64,000 bases of DNA from contig NC_058342.1 in NCBI RefSeq assembly GCF_905475395.1, forward strand, positions 1,994,501 through 2,058,500, in the 5' to 3' direction. Below are positions 47,291 through 57,370 of the stretch, one piece after another (positions within the stretch are counted from its first letter, which is position 1; each line of letters begins with the position of its first letter). Below the pieces are notes generated by a model. It saw only the letters and a program-made list of their open reading frames with translations, was not told the DNA's origin and ran no database searches. The translations under genes were made by a program, and so were the position numbers. The DNA is from Chrysoperla carnea. Lineage: Eukaryota > Arthropoda > Insecta > Neuroptera > Chrysopidae.

Positions 47291-48151
47291 TCTTACAAAT
47301 GCAAGATGCATAAAATTGAATTTATTTTATTTATTAATACATAGGTACTTAAAACAAAACAAAATTATTCAATTCTTGCATTGATCATATTCCAATTCCC
47401 AATTTATAATAATATCCATTTTCACATACATTTCGGAAAAAAATTATTATTACCGACTCGCGAAGTTAGTATATTTGTTTATAGCTAATGTTAACCAAAT
47501 TTTTTACTATTCTAAAAAGCGATTTTGCACTTTTAAGAATTTTTTCCAAGTGTAACTTTGCGATCAAGGGGATAAGAGAGGCTAGCTAATTAATTTTGTA
47601 TCGAAACATCGTTTATAAATCTCACTCTTGATTTTTTTGAAAACACAAATAATAGTGTTTAGAATTAAATTTATTAGCTGTGTTTGTTCAAGTTTTCAGA
47701 TGAGATCGCGTTATATCTCACTGTCTGTTGATTGTTTCGAAAAAATTATAAGATTAAATATAATGTGTATAATTGAGGACCCACAATATACGCAGTATTC
47801 ATAAAAAATTACTTGGGAAACTTGTCTCAATTTCTATGCCACGGTGTTGCCCTTTGCAATATTTCTTAAAATATATTTTCTTAATAAAAAATGGGTGCGA
47901 ATCTCATTTCGAAATGAATTCTTAATATAACTTGATACAATAATTATTACATTATTAATAATAAAAACACAATTTTTATTTGCTTAATTCCACTTTTTAA
48001 TTATTTGTTTATTGAAAAATAATTGTTGACATTCTCCAGCTAATTTGATAACACTTTTAAAATCTGATTCAAAGTCTCTTCGGATCAATAAAGGGCGATT
48101 CAACATAAGAAAATCTACAATAAATTTAACAATTTAAAGAGAAGACGAGCA
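47291..48151. other. Unassigned spacer, likely 5' region of the next gene
   Basis: No gene or repeat is recognised here. The last 60 bp are purine-rich (AATTTAAAGAGAAGACGAGCA) and lead into the ATG at 48152. Confidence 0.3.
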
Positions 48152-48182
48152 ATGATCTGGGGTGTTTCAAGACTATGCAAAG
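48152..48182 (+). CDS. First coding exon of an unrecognised gene
   Basis: The exon encodes MIWGVSRLCK plus one base and ends at AAG/GTGAGT, a strong donor. It joins in frame to the exon at 48619, giving MIWGVSRLCKGCAVLNATTS at the junction. The ATG is chosen because no open frame reaches far upstream and the context (GAGCAATGA) is acceptable. No signal peptide or known motif is seen. Confidence 0.5.
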
Positions 48183-48618
48183 GTGAGTAAAAAATGTTAT
48201 TAAATCGTTTTTATGAAAGGTAGTCATTTGAAGTGCGTCTTGTTTTTTTGAAATTAAGAAACCTGTAGTCTTTGTACCAGTAATACAATATCTAATAAAA
48301 CATAATATTGCTTAGTAAAGTAACAAATCTGCATCCTGTTTTAGCCAAATAAAACTAAAAAGACATACTTCTGCAGTAAATTTAATACATGCTGTTAATA
48401 AAATGTTACTCACTTTTGTTAATTTGTATATAAATTTGAAAAATTAAAAAATAGTATAGAATTATTGCATCAATTTTTGTTAAATTGTATTTTGAAAATT
48501 TTATATTTGTTTTATAATCATTAATACTTATTCCCCCTATTTTGGAAGCCCTGGAGGCCTCTTTTGCCCTGAAATAATCTTTTTTGGTGAGATGTCATTT
48601 ATTTTTCATAACTTTTAG

Positions 48619-48758
48619 GATGCGCAGTACTAAACGCAACCACTTCGGGCAGCCAGATGGCCCAAGCTCTAACAGAAAGAGCAAGGGGAACAACATATCA
48701 TAAAATCAGCAATAATAAAATTCTCTCTCGAAAACGTTGCGAGCTCCTATACTATAAA
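48619..48758 (+). CDS. Second coding exon of the unrecognised gene
   Basis: The acceptor TTTTCATAACTTTTAG precedes 48619, and the donor AAA/GTGAGT follows 48758. Only one of the six frames is open throughout. It encodes GCAVLNATTSGSQMAQALTE and continues ...RGTTYHKISNNKILSRKRCELLYYK, leaving in phase 0. Codon composition is clearly richer in G and C than the flanks, which supports real coding sequence. An N-glycosylation-type NAT motif and the basic SRKR site are visible, but I do not recognise the family. The third exon is not certain. A frame starting at 49113 (phase 0 after CAG) would fit arithmetically but has a weak acceptor. Confidence 0.55.
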
Positions 48759-48869
48759 GTGAGTGACATAATAATAATATTTCACATTGTTTTAACATAG
48801 CCTAAATTTATATAATATTTCAAGAGCCCATAACACATTTATGAGCACTAGCATCTAGTTATATAGTTT

Positions 48870-49110
48870 AAATTCACCGTCTATGATAGTTGTATGGGGA
48901 ATAATTAGTCTCTCTGCGATTCGCAGAGGGGGCAGTAGACGAATCATTTTAGACGAAAAAAACAAAGAAAGTAAAATGAAGAATTTTTATGTACGTCAAC
49001 TTATCGGAACAATTTTTTTTAAATGTTCAGGAAGGTCCATGTATCAAAATCTACGTCCAACTTGTTGCCGCTAGAAAGTTTGGCCATTGCTATAGTCACG
49101 ATATAAAATC
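48870..49110. repeat. Partial copy of fold-back family B
   Basis: It follows the outer arm of the element at 4060-5425: ATTTTAGACGAA, TAAAATGA, TTTTTTTAAATGTTC, AGGTCCATG, then AGAAAGTTTGGCCATTGCTA, all in the same order as near 4070-4220. The matching inverted arm is not present here. Confidence 0.65.
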
Positions 49111-49112
49111 AG

Positions 49113-49540
49113 TCTGGTAACAACATGAACTTTAGTAACACCTCAAGTAAACTAGCTAATAACAGTATGGATCCAGTACTCATCTCAACAACACTCAAAC
49201 AACATCTTCGGTTTGACATGGCCGTCTTGGCAGGAACATTACTGGAAGTGAGCCCGAGACAACATCTAAAATTTCAACAAAATTTCGTGCGTCCATTAAC
49301 ATCAACCAACCGAATCTCTTCTTGATCGTCATCTGGAACGGTAAACATTATGGTCTACAACATACCTCCATCAGTGTCCAATATTGGTTCAATTGAACAT
49401 CTAGCGGAATCACATGGCAAATTTCCATTTGGACATATTTCAAGTCGTATCTCGAACGCGTACGATCCTGAGGCAACACAATCAATAAAAGATAACATCT
49501 ATTCCGTTTTACATATGCTTTGCTGGAATAAAACTAAGCA
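49113..49540 (+). other. Coding-like patch, not identified
   Basis: Between two repeats lies a stretch with balanced composition and two successive open frames. The first runs from 49113 to a TGA at 49323-49325, including SSKLANNSMDPVLISTTLKQ. The second (49350-49601) includes AESHGKFPFGHISSRISNAY. They are not in the same frame. This may be host exon sequence or the remains of an element's internal gene; I recognise neither. Confidence 0.3.
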
Positions 49541-49544
49541 AAAA

Positions 49545-49811
49545 AAGGCTGTTGTATGGATTATAAGTTTGGGCAACTTTGGGATTTTTCTTTTCACATA
49601 AAAATAAGAATTTTTTGAAATTTTTTATTTTCCCGGAGTCGTGCAACATGTCTAACCAACAAAATGGCGTCAAAAATGGAATTTTTTTCATTTTTATTTT
49701 ATATTCGCAAGAGGAGACATCGGTGCATATCCAAATTGTGTAGGTTTGTAGTCAATGTTAAGAACTACTCCTCATATTTGGGGGAGGGGGGTGAGTCCTT
49801 TCCCCTCCCAG

Positions 49812-49907
<96 letters not shown>

Positions 49908-50765
49908 CATATGGTAAAACAGTTCATTTGACTGTAACTTGAAAAATATTTGAATGATTTTAATGAAAGTAATACCATGGTGTTATTACTTACAACTTTC
50001 GGTTAAAATTTTAGCGAAATCCGTTAAATAGTTCGGCCAAAATTTCCGATGACTTGTTTAAAATGGGTGCCATTTTATGCCATTTTGTCCAACGGGGTTA
50101 AATTTTTTAAAATTGTACCATTTTTTTTATCTTTTGATTTTATAATAAGTTGCATACCCGTAAAATTACTCCTTGATCCATATTTTTGCGAAAAACGGAT
50201 AATTTAACACTTTCTGAAAATAATTGTTTGAGGGGTGTATGGACTGGCTTTGGGGGGTGTTTTTTGCTTTGGCTTCAGAAAATTATTTTTTAAAGAAGTC
50301 TATATGGTTTAAAGCAAAGTTTTTAAGTTTAACCCCTCGCTTGTATGCAATAAATGTATTTTAAAAGATTTTAAAAAGAGGTCAAAATAGTTTAAAATGC
50401 TAAAGCAACCCAAAACTTTAGATGTTTTTATTAATATAGCCCTTTTTACAACATCTACTCCCCTCCTCCACCCGCTTTCATATTTTTTGCAAATTCAGAA
50501 TTTTTATGACGTATAAAGGAGTTTTTGGGATCGCTGATCTCGAATTTGGATATGCACCGATGTCTCCTCTTGCGAATATAAAATAAAAATGATAAAATTT
50601 CTGAAATAATTCCATTTTAACGCCATTTTGTTAGTAAGACATGTTGCACCACTTCGGGAAAGTAAAAAATTTCAAAAAATACTTATTTTTATGTAAAAAG
50701 AAAAACCCCTCAAGTTTCACTACCCGAACTTTTAATCCATACCCAAGGCGTAATTTAATTCTACT
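49545..50765. repeat. Fold-back repeat family E
   Basis: The left arm (about 49545-49750) and right arm (about 50525-50765) are inverted. GAGGAGACATCGGTGCATAT near 49713 pairs with ATATGCACCGATGTCTCCTC near 50548. CAACATGTCTAACCAACAAA pairs with TTTGTTAGTAAGACATGTTG. ACATAAAAATAAGAATTTTT pairs with AAAATACTTATTTTTATGTA. The centre includes a (TA)n tract and G-rich and C-rich patches. It shares TTTTTGGGATCGCTGATCTC (about 50522) with families B and C. Confidence 0.8.
49812..49900. repeat. (TA)n microsatellite
   Basis: This is an uninterrupted TA dinucleotide run of more than 40 repeats inside family E. Its length is probably unstable. Confidence 0.95.
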
Positions 50766-52238
50766 ATTTCAATATAAATGTAATAACCTACCGTCTTAAT
50801 TTGACATCGGTACAATTCCAAATTTGTTTTTCTTGTCGTTCACGGCAATTTATGGCAGTTACTCAAAAGCTGGCACTTTAAAGTCAGGCTGCGGTACGCT
50901 AGTCCATTCTTGGGATCATAACAACCCATCGTCTAGTTTTGTGGATCGAATTGTAGGAAACTTATACCTATAGAACCATTACATTTACTATGAAACGTAA
51001 GCAACACTTGAATTCCCTTTCAAAAACTGTGTATTAACTTAAAATTATTAACATTTTATTTTTTACATGCTCATTTAGTTGTAACTATCACATCACTATT
51101 TTTTTATAATATTTATAAGTGGTAGATCCAATCAAAAAGATTTTTTAAAATTATGTTGCAATTCAAAACAACAATATTTGAAATTTTTTAGACAGCATGT
51201 TGCTTTCATACAAATAACTCTTGCGTTTCTTCATTCAACTTACCACTCAAACCCGTACAGTAGTTGTAGCATATTCGTGGCACCATTCACCATGTTTGAT
51301 CTCGCGATGAGGTTGACACAACCTCATATCGGTTGGTATTCAGATTTTTTTTCAGTGTAGATGGACTACTACACCAAAACAGTATGCCATATCTTATGTT
51401 TGACTGTATATTGGCGTATTAAACTCTTGAAACAATCGAGATGCGTAGTTCCTCAGCCTATAGAGCAGGTAAACTAGGTAGGGTAGTTTTTTTAAGTACT
51501 CTATGGGTGTTGTAAGCATCATTGTGTTTTGGTATTATAGACCGCTTGCAATTTTAAACTGCCGAGAAATTTATGATGAAAATGTGGGTATTGGTATTGA
51601 AAATAATAATAAACTTTGATGATTGAATGTTTTATTGAAATGAAATATTTGTTATTAATATTAATATTTTCTAATATAAGACATAATATATTTGCATTTT
51701 AAGTTTATAAAACTTAGTTGAGTATTTCGAACAAAGTTTTTTCATAATATTTTAAGTTTCCTTCGTTAATTTATAACAATAAATATTTATATTTTTCGCG
51801 GTGAAGTAACGATAGAACGGTGCACGGTTGTCAAGTGAGCTCATTAGTTTTTGTAAAATAAAAAAATATATTTAACGAAATCTATGATAAATATCTAATA
51901 ATAACTATATAATTGAATAATATAAAGCTCCCATAATTATTTTATTGTGAGATTGTGATAATTATTTGTTTTGTGAGGTTTTTTAAAAAAATTTAAGTTT
52001 TGTTACAAATACAAAATTGGTTGCTGTGACTTTTATTATTTCCTATGTTATTTATTCATATGTGTTTTGCTATTCAGGAAAGAGTGATAATTTCATAGTT
52101 TAATATACAAACAAATTTCAATATCATTAAAAAAAAAAAAAAAAAACTTTTTATTTATTAATTATTAGTGCTTATACTCTGGTTTTTTTTGTGATACCTA
52201 TTCCATTTTAATTTAATATAATTTTGAATAGTTTTTAG
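50766..52238. other. Spacer, with a possible upstream part of the decayed RTE element
   Basis: No gene is recognised. A GC-richer patch at about 51797-51850 (CGCGGTGAAGTAACGATAG...) could be the 5' end of the retrotransposon that follows, since such elements often start with a G/C-rich block. Without a target duplication the boundary stays open. Confidence 0.35.
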
Positions 52239-52239
52239 A

Positions 52240-52330
52240 AGAAGTGGTAGCTCAGTTGAATAAGGCGCGGTGCCTTAGTTTGTAAGTAGTGGAATCATAG
52301 GATCAAATCCCGGTCGGGTAATATACATAA
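52240..52330 (+). promoter_or_regulatory. tRNA-like region with A and B boxes
   Basis: TGGTAGCTCAGTTG (A-box core TAGCTCAGTTG, 52248-52258) and GGATCAAATCC (B-box-like, 52300-52310; consensus GGTTCGANTCC) are spaced 52 bp start to start, as in a tRNA or tRNA-derived SINE head. The acceptor and T stems do not pair well, so this is not a functional tRNA gene. It lies about 340 bp upstream of the element's ORF1 and may act as an internal RNA polymerase III promoter, or be a fused SINE head. Confidence 0.6.
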
Positions 52331-52759
52331 ATTTATAAAAATTTATATATTTTGCATCTATAAACAAATTTTTAACTATCAAATTAGAGACTGGCTTATA
52401 AATAATTAAAATGTGTTTGAACTAACAAAATATACAGCTACAGTTAAAAAAATGAAAATTAAATTTAACGAGGAGGTTTGATATCCAAAAGTTGCATCTA
52501 AGCAAAAGTATAATAGGAATAATAAATAAAAGTGATCTGTTGTTAGTTCGCTTTGTAAATTGTTAATGTTTCAATCTTAATACTATCAGTAATACAAAGT
52601 GTAAAAGTTCTTGCATACAGCATAAGGTAAAAAAATAAAAATAAAACTACTTGTATTAAAACTTTTCAAAATGAACTATGAAATATTAGATGCGATCAAA
52701 GAACTTCAAAATGAAATGAAATGTATAAACGATAATCTGAGTAACAAGATCGATTTTTT

Positions 52760-52776
52760 GGGTAATGATATAATAA
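52760..52776. repeat. Target-site duplication, left copy
   Basis: The 17-bp sequence GGGTAATGATATAATAA is identical to 57371-57387. Its 3' end merges with the (ATT)n tail of the inserted minus-strand element. Confidence 0.85.
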
Positions 52777-52799
52777 TAATAATAATAATTAGCCACTGG

Positions 52800-52814
52800 A
52801 CCCACTAAGTGGGT
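52800..52814 (-). other. 3'-terminal hairpin of the inserted element
   Basis: ACCCACTTAGTGGGT forms a perfect 6-bp stem with a 3-base loop immediately before the (ATT)n tail. It is a plausible recognition signal for the element's own reverse transcriptase. Confidence 0.6.
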
Positions 52815-52866
52815 ATGGGCCTCTCCTCCATTTTTAAGGAAAAGTAATTTTAAATTTTTTATGTTT

Positions 52867-55827
52867 TTAGATTGCTGGCAAGATTTTTATGGCATTTTTC
52901 CACGCATGTCTGTCCCTTGCAAATCTGGTCCACTCGTTACCAGCATAGCGTTTAAATTCGTCCATCCATCTTATATTCTGCCTTCCTTGCCTTCTTTTGC
53001 AGTAATTAGGTGTCCAATATATTAGTTTTTTAGTCCATCGGTCATCTTGCGTTCTTAGAATGTGACCGGCCCAAGACCACTTGAGTTTTTTTGCCATGAA
53101 GACCGCATCTTTAAGATCTGTTTTACGACGGATACTGTTGTTTGTTATTTTATCGCGTAGTCGTATATTTAGTATTGCTCTTTCCATTTTTCTTTGACAC
53201 ACTCCTATTGCTGTGTTTGTTGTGTCTTTCCTAGACCAAGTTTGACATCCGTAGAGCATTACCGGTAAGATGCATGTATCCATGACTTTCTGCTTAATTG
53301 TCCAATGAAAGTTTCCTTTTAAAATTTCTTTTAAGGACCAGAATTTCTTCCAAGCTGTAATACATCTTCTTTGCACCTCTTTTGTTTCCTTGTTGACGAA
53401 ACTAACTAGCTGTCCTAAGTAAATGTAATCTTCGGTGTATTTCAATTCATACCCTTCAATTGATATTTTTCTGTGTGTACCGTTGGTAATGATTGCAGTT
53501 TTATTATAATTGATGGATAGCCCCGCTTTTTTAATCTCTGTAGCTAGTTCCATTAACATAGTCTCCAGCTTTTCAGCTGATTCAGCAAAGATTACTACAT
53601 CATCTGCAAACCTGAGATTGGATAGATACTCTCCATTTATATTTAAGCCATAACTGTCCCATTCCATATGTCTGAATATAGTTTCTAGGATGCAGTTGAA
53701 AATATCAGCGGACAGGGGATCACCCTGTCTCACACCTCTATTTTGCTCAAAAGTTGGTCCTGATATTTCTGTTTCTACATACATCTTATTATTGGTGTAC
53801 ATTTCTTTGATCAGATTTATATATTTGAAGTGTAATCCGCTGTTATATAACGCATATATCATATATTTATGAAATACAGAGTCAAATGCTTTATTGAAGT
53901 CTATAAAGGCCATATATATTGTTCTTTGGTACTCTGTTGTTTTTTCAATAATTTGATTTATAGTTAAGATGTTGTCCAATGTTGAAAAATTTTTTCTGAA
54001 TCCAACTTGGTTTGGAGATTGGTATTCATTTAGTATTGGAGAAATTCGTATTTGTATAGCCTTGCTAAAGACTCTGTAAACAGCTGATGCGAGGCTAATT
54101 GGCCTATAATTACAAATATTATTTTTTTCATCTTTTTTATGAATTAGTGTAATTTTTGTCAACCGCCATTCTTCAGGAATTTTACCAGTTATTAATATTT
54201 TATTAAATAGAATTTTCAGCGGCTCACATAACACATCTTTGGCAAACTTTAAATGTTCATTTGTAATTCCATCTGGCCCTGCTGCTCTTTCTAATTTTAA
54301 ATTTTCCAATACAAATTCTATCTCATCATTTAAAATTGGGGGTATTTCTTCATCAGTAATATTAAGATCAAACTTTGTTTCTAGTATTTCTGACTCCCTT
54401 TCATGGCTGTATAGATTTTTATAGAATTCTGTGGCTATAAGATTTATTTCTGTGCGATTGAATTGTTCTTGGTCATTGGAATCTTTAAGCGATTTTATCC
54501 ACGAGCGTTTATAGTTGAGTTCTTTATTAACTTTTTTAGTTGAAGAATTGTACTTTTCTAGAATATCGTTAATAATTTTTTCACGATAGGCCTTAATGTC
54601 TTTACGTATAGCCTTTTTAGCAAGCTTTTTGGTTTCGCGATATTCCTTTTCTAGCTCGGATGTTCTCGGATTAATATTTTTCATTTCTTCTCGTTTGGCA
54701 ATGATATGGAGAGTTTTTTCCGTTAACTTATTTGTTTTGATGTTTTTTTTCATACATTTGTTTGATTCTTTAGCACTGTTGATAATGCCGTTTTTTATCA
54801 GATCATAATATTGGTTTGTAGGAATATGTTTTTCATCCGTTGGTATATCCAGATTTTTTCTTATCTCTGCGGTATACTCATCTTTATTTATATTATTTAC
54901 AAACAAACTTTGTTTCTGTTTATGCATTTCTTTTCTGGTATGTTTAGAATTCATCACCAAAGATGCTCTCAACATTCTATGATCAGTGTCAAATTCAACA
55001 CGATTCAACACTTCAATGTTATTTATAATTTTTAGATCTTTTATCAAAATGTAGTCTAACTCAAACTTGTCTTTATTTGGAGATAACCAAGTCCATTTTT
55101 TATTCTGCCTACTTTGGTAGAAGGTATTGCCAATTTTTAAATTATGACTAGACGCGAAGTTTAATAAATATTCACCACGATCATTTCTTTCGCCAAAATG
55201 ATATTTCCCTATCAAGTGTTCTTCTCCTGGATTAGCTCTCCCCACTCTGCTATTAAAATCTCCCATGATTATAAAATAATATATTCTTTTCTTATATATT
55301 TTAATAGTTTCTTCCAATTTGTTATAAAATTCTTCTATTTCTTCGTTTGGAGATACAGCTGTTGGGGCATGTACTTGAATAATTAATATTACCATTTTGT
55401 TAATTCTTATTTTTAGCGTAACTATTCTTTCATTAATTGGTATAAATTCTTCAATGTCATTTTTACATTTCTTATTTACCAGGAAACCAACACCATATTG
55501 CCCATTTATCGCAGATGAGTGTAGAAATAGGTTACCATTTTCAGTTTCTTCTATTTTTGTAAAATTTCTTCTTATTTCTGATATACCTAATACATCCCAT
55601 TTTAATTTATTTAACGCGTTTTCCAGCTCGATCATTCTATCTTCCGTTTTTAAAGTACGTACGTTAAGTGTGCATATATATGTTTTTGGTTCTACTCTTC
55701 GTGTGTTTTCAGCATTTTGCTTTACCTTTATATTGGGAGGAGGTATTTGGTTATGATCTCTCACGGTTACCAGTCGTCTTGAGAGATTGTTAAATTGTTT
55801 ATATCTATTTTTTGTTATCCAGTCCAT
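52867..55827 (-). CDS. RTE-like ORF2: APE endonuclease and reverse transcriptase, intact
   Basis: The protein has 986 residues and an uninterrupted frame. Endonuclease: TLNVRTLKTEDRMIELENAL near residue 53, ISEIRR near 82, IIMGDFNSRVGR near 188, FELDYILI near 250, DTDHRMLRA near 278. RT: CNYRPISLASAVYRVFSKAI near 577, AFIDFNKAFDSVF near 648, RGVRQGDPLSADIFN near 704 and RFADDVVIFAES near 740. The C-terminal region has LYGCQTWSRKD and KLKWSWAGHILRTQDDRW, then a basic RRQGRQNIRWMDEF patch, as in RTE-type proteins. No RNase H is present. The ATG at 55827 lies 63 bp after the ORF1 stop. It makes the nick and primes cDNA synthesis on the target. Confidence 0.9.
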   Translation of the reverse strand: MDWITKNRYKQFNNLSRRLVTVRDHNQIPPPNIKVKQNAENTRRVEPKTYICTLNVRTLKTEDRMIELENALNKLKWDVLGISEIRRNFTKIEETENGNLFLHSSAINGQYGVGFLVNKKCKNDIEEFIPINERIVTLKIRINKMVILIIQVHAPTAVSPNEEIEEFYNKLEETIKIYKKRIYYFIIMGDFNSRVGRANPGEEHLIGKYHFGERNDRGEYLLNFASSHNLKIGNTFYQSRQNKKWTWLSPNKDKFELDYILIKDLKIINNIEVLNRVEFDTDHRMLRASLVMNSKHTRKEMHKQKQSLFVNNINKDEYTAEIRKNLDIPTDEKHIPTNQYYDLIKNGIINSAKESNKCMKKNIKTNKLTEKTLHIIAKREEMKNINPRTSELEKEYRETKKLAKKAIRKDIKAYREKIINDILEKYNSSTKKVNKELNYKRSWIKSLKDSNDQEQFNRTEINLIATEFYKNLYSHERESEILETKFDLNITDEEIPPILNDEIEFVLENLKLERAAGPDGITNEHLKFAKDVLCEPLKILFNKILITGKIPEEWRLTKITLIHKKDEKNNICNYRPISLASAVYRVFSKAIQIRISPILNEYQSPNQVGFRKNFSTLDNILTINQIIEKTTEYQRTIYMAFIDFNKAFDSVFHKYMIYALYNSGLHFKYINLIKEMYTNNKMYVETEISGPTFEQNRGVRQGDPLSADIFNCILETIFRHMEWDSYGLNINGEYLSNLRFADDVVIFAESAEKLETMLMELATEIKKAGLSINYNKTAIITNGTHRKISIEGYELKYTEDYIYLGQLVSFVNKETKEVQRRCITAWKKFWSLKEILKGNFHWTIKQKVMDTCILPVMLYGCQTWSRKDTTNTAIGVCQRKMERAILNIRLRDKITNNSIRRKTDLKDAVFMAKKLKWSWAGHILRTQDDRWTKKLIYWTPNYCKRRQGRQNIRWMDEFKRYAGNEWTRFARDRHAWKNAIKILPAI

Positions 55828-55890
55828 GTGCTTATCCGTTTGACAAATTCTTTTCGTCTTATTTTCAATACCGGGAACCTCGGATGGTGG

Positions 55891-56730
55891 CTATGTATCT
55901 TTTTGTAGTTTATTTGATTTTTCATTTTCTTTTTCATTACTTAGATTATTTGCTGTTGAAGAGCCCATGGAATTAGATCGTATTCTTGCGAAGTTCGAAA
56001 TAGATGTTTGTGAAAGAGATCCGGTTTGTGGTTTTTTTTTGGACTCTCGTGCAATTGTTTTTACTGTAAAACTTTTTTCGGGGCTATTTTCATTAGGCCT
56101 CTTTTTATCATTTATGATATGTGATTTGATTTTATCATTTTCTTGATATTTAAAATTGTTTTCATTCCATTTAATCCCATCTATCCACAAATCATCTTTT
56201 TTGAAAATGGCTTTTTTGCCCTCGTTTCGGAATTTTTCTAAAATTGGCCTTAATTCTCTACGTCTTTGTAATGTTTTTTGTGACATGTCTTCTGTTATAA
56301 AGATATCGGTTCCATTGAGGTATTTTTTTCTTTGTAATATTGTTAGCTTCATGCCCCAAGTTGTCAATCCAACCAATACAGGTCTACATTTTCCCACGGA
56401 TTTTTCGCCTAATCTTTTGACAAAATCTATATCAAGCCGATTACATTCTATGTCCAAATTTTCTTTTAATACTTTTTTTATCAACGCATCTAATTCGAAG
56501 TAGTTTGTTTCAGATTCCATAATTCCATACATTACAATATTTTTCCTTCGACGTTCTTCGTCATAAGTTTCCCATTTTTTGCTTAATTCAGTTTGTTGTT
56601 TTGCAAACAAGGCTTGGGTTTCATTAATTTGTTGAATTTGATTGCAGATATTAATGTTAATATTGTTTAAATCTTGTCTAACATTCGATTCTGATTTTTG
56701 TATTGCTTCTAATATCAATTCTAAATTCAT
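55891..56730 (-). CDS. Retrotransposon ORF1: coiled-coil and RRM-like RNA-binding protein
   Basis: I start the protein at the ATG at 56730 (MNLELILEAIQKSESN), giving 279 residues. The frame also runs upstream to an earlier ATG at 56826, but that part lies next to the tRNA-like region and reads like untranslated AT-rich DNA. Residues 1-60 form an amphipathic, Gln/Asn-rich segment likely to be a coiled coil. Then RRRKNIVMYGIMESETN, VKRLGEKSVGKCRPVLVG and QKTLQRRRELRPIL follow the order of L1-type ORF1 RNA-binding proteins (RRM-like domain plus basic C-terminal domain). The last 70 residues are polar with several Lys/Arg runs. It should bind the element RNA and act with ORF2. Confidence 0.8.
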   Translation of the reverse strand: MNLELILEAIQKSESNVRQDLNNININICNQIQQINETQALFAKQQTELSKKWETYDEERRRKNIVMYGIMESETNYFELDALIKKVLKENLDIECNRLDIDFVKRLGEKSVGKCRPVLVGLTTWGMKLTILQRKKYLNGTDIFITEDMSQKTLQRRRELRPILEKFRNEGKKAIFKKDDLWIDGIKWNENNFKYQENDKIKSHIINDKKRPNENSPEKSFTVKTIARESKKKPQTGSLSQTSISNFARIRSNSMGSSTANNLSNEKENEKSNKLQKDT

Positions 56731-56839
56731 TGTTAATTTTTTGTTTTTGTTTTTATGTATATAATAACAATATTTTATGATCCGCTGCTCTTTCAAAAAT
56801 AATTTAAAAAGAATAACTTGAAACAAAAAATTTTTTTAC

Positions 56840-56925
56840 TTCAGATGGATTAGAACCTTCAATGGTCACTGTGTATTATTTTCAAGTCCGATCACTTAAC
56901 CACACAACCACACTGGTACTTACAA
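56840..56925 (-). promoter_or_regulatory. tRNA-Ser/Leu-like region with A and B boxes
   Basis: On the minus strand TGGTTGTGTGGTTAAG (56910-56895) corresponds to the class II tRNA 'TGGCCGAGTGGTTAAG' A-box region. It is followed by GATCGGACTTGAAAATAAT, which resembles a tRNA-Ser anticodon arm. GGTTCTAATCC (56857-56847) matches the B box with one change, and the spacing is 53 bp. The T-stem pairs at four of five positions (GAAGG/CCATC); the acceptor stem does not pair. It lies about 445 bp inside the element and 110 bp before the ORF1 ATG. Confidence 0.7.
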
Positions 56926-57370
56926 ACAATATAGTTTTGTATAATCAACTTCAATTATTTGAATGACCCACTATTTTTTATTTTTTTTAATTATGTTTTA
57001 AGATTTTTTTAAAAATTAGATGACTTTCCTTCACCCAATTTATTTTATTATTTTTTTTTTTAAGCACTTTCAAGTCCACACTTTCGGATAAATACACTTC
57101 AAACTTTGCACAATAATTTTTAAATTTTAAATCCTCAAAGATTAAATTAATACCTAAATGTTATTTTTATTTTTAGGTTATTGAAGTATAAGATTTTGAA
57201 TAACTTTTATTTAAATATTAAATAAATGCCTAATTTCTAACACTTTCACGAAAGAAATTAACTATCGTTATTTATATTGATTTTAAAATTTTTGGATTTT
57301 AAGTAATTGCTAATTTATTTTTACAAACACTTTATTCATGTAGCTTCACTAATTGCTTTCACCATTTTTC

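Larger units (their letters stand above)
52777..57370 (-). mobile_element. Full-length two-ORF RTE-like retrotransposon, apparently intact
   Basis: The element is about 4.6 kb and lies between exact 17-bp target duplications (52760-52776 and 57371-57387). On the minus strand it has a 5' UTR of about 640 bp with a tRNA-like region, ORF1 (280 codons), a 63-bp gap, ORF2 (986 residues), and a short 3' UTR. The 3' UTR ends in the hairpin ACCCACTTAGTGGGT (52800-52814) and a (ATT)n tail. Neither ORF has a lesion, and the duplication is exact, so the insertion is young and the copy may be active. Confidence 0.9.

Noticed and set aside
49113..49325. Third exon of the gene at 48152-48758
   Set aside because: The phase fits, but the acceptor lacks a polypyrimidine tract and a repeat element (48870-49110) ends just before it, so chance is as likely.
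52240..52330. Functional tRNA gene
   Set aside because: The A and B boxes fit, but acceptor and T stems do not pair and no proper anticodon arm can be drawn; the same holds for 56840-56925 on the minus strand.
55891..56826. Start of ORF1 at the upstream ATG 56826
   Set aside because: The 32 extra residues are AT-rich filler directly after the tRNA-like region; the ATG at 56730 gives a start like that of the homologous ORF1 (MNYEILDAIKELQ).
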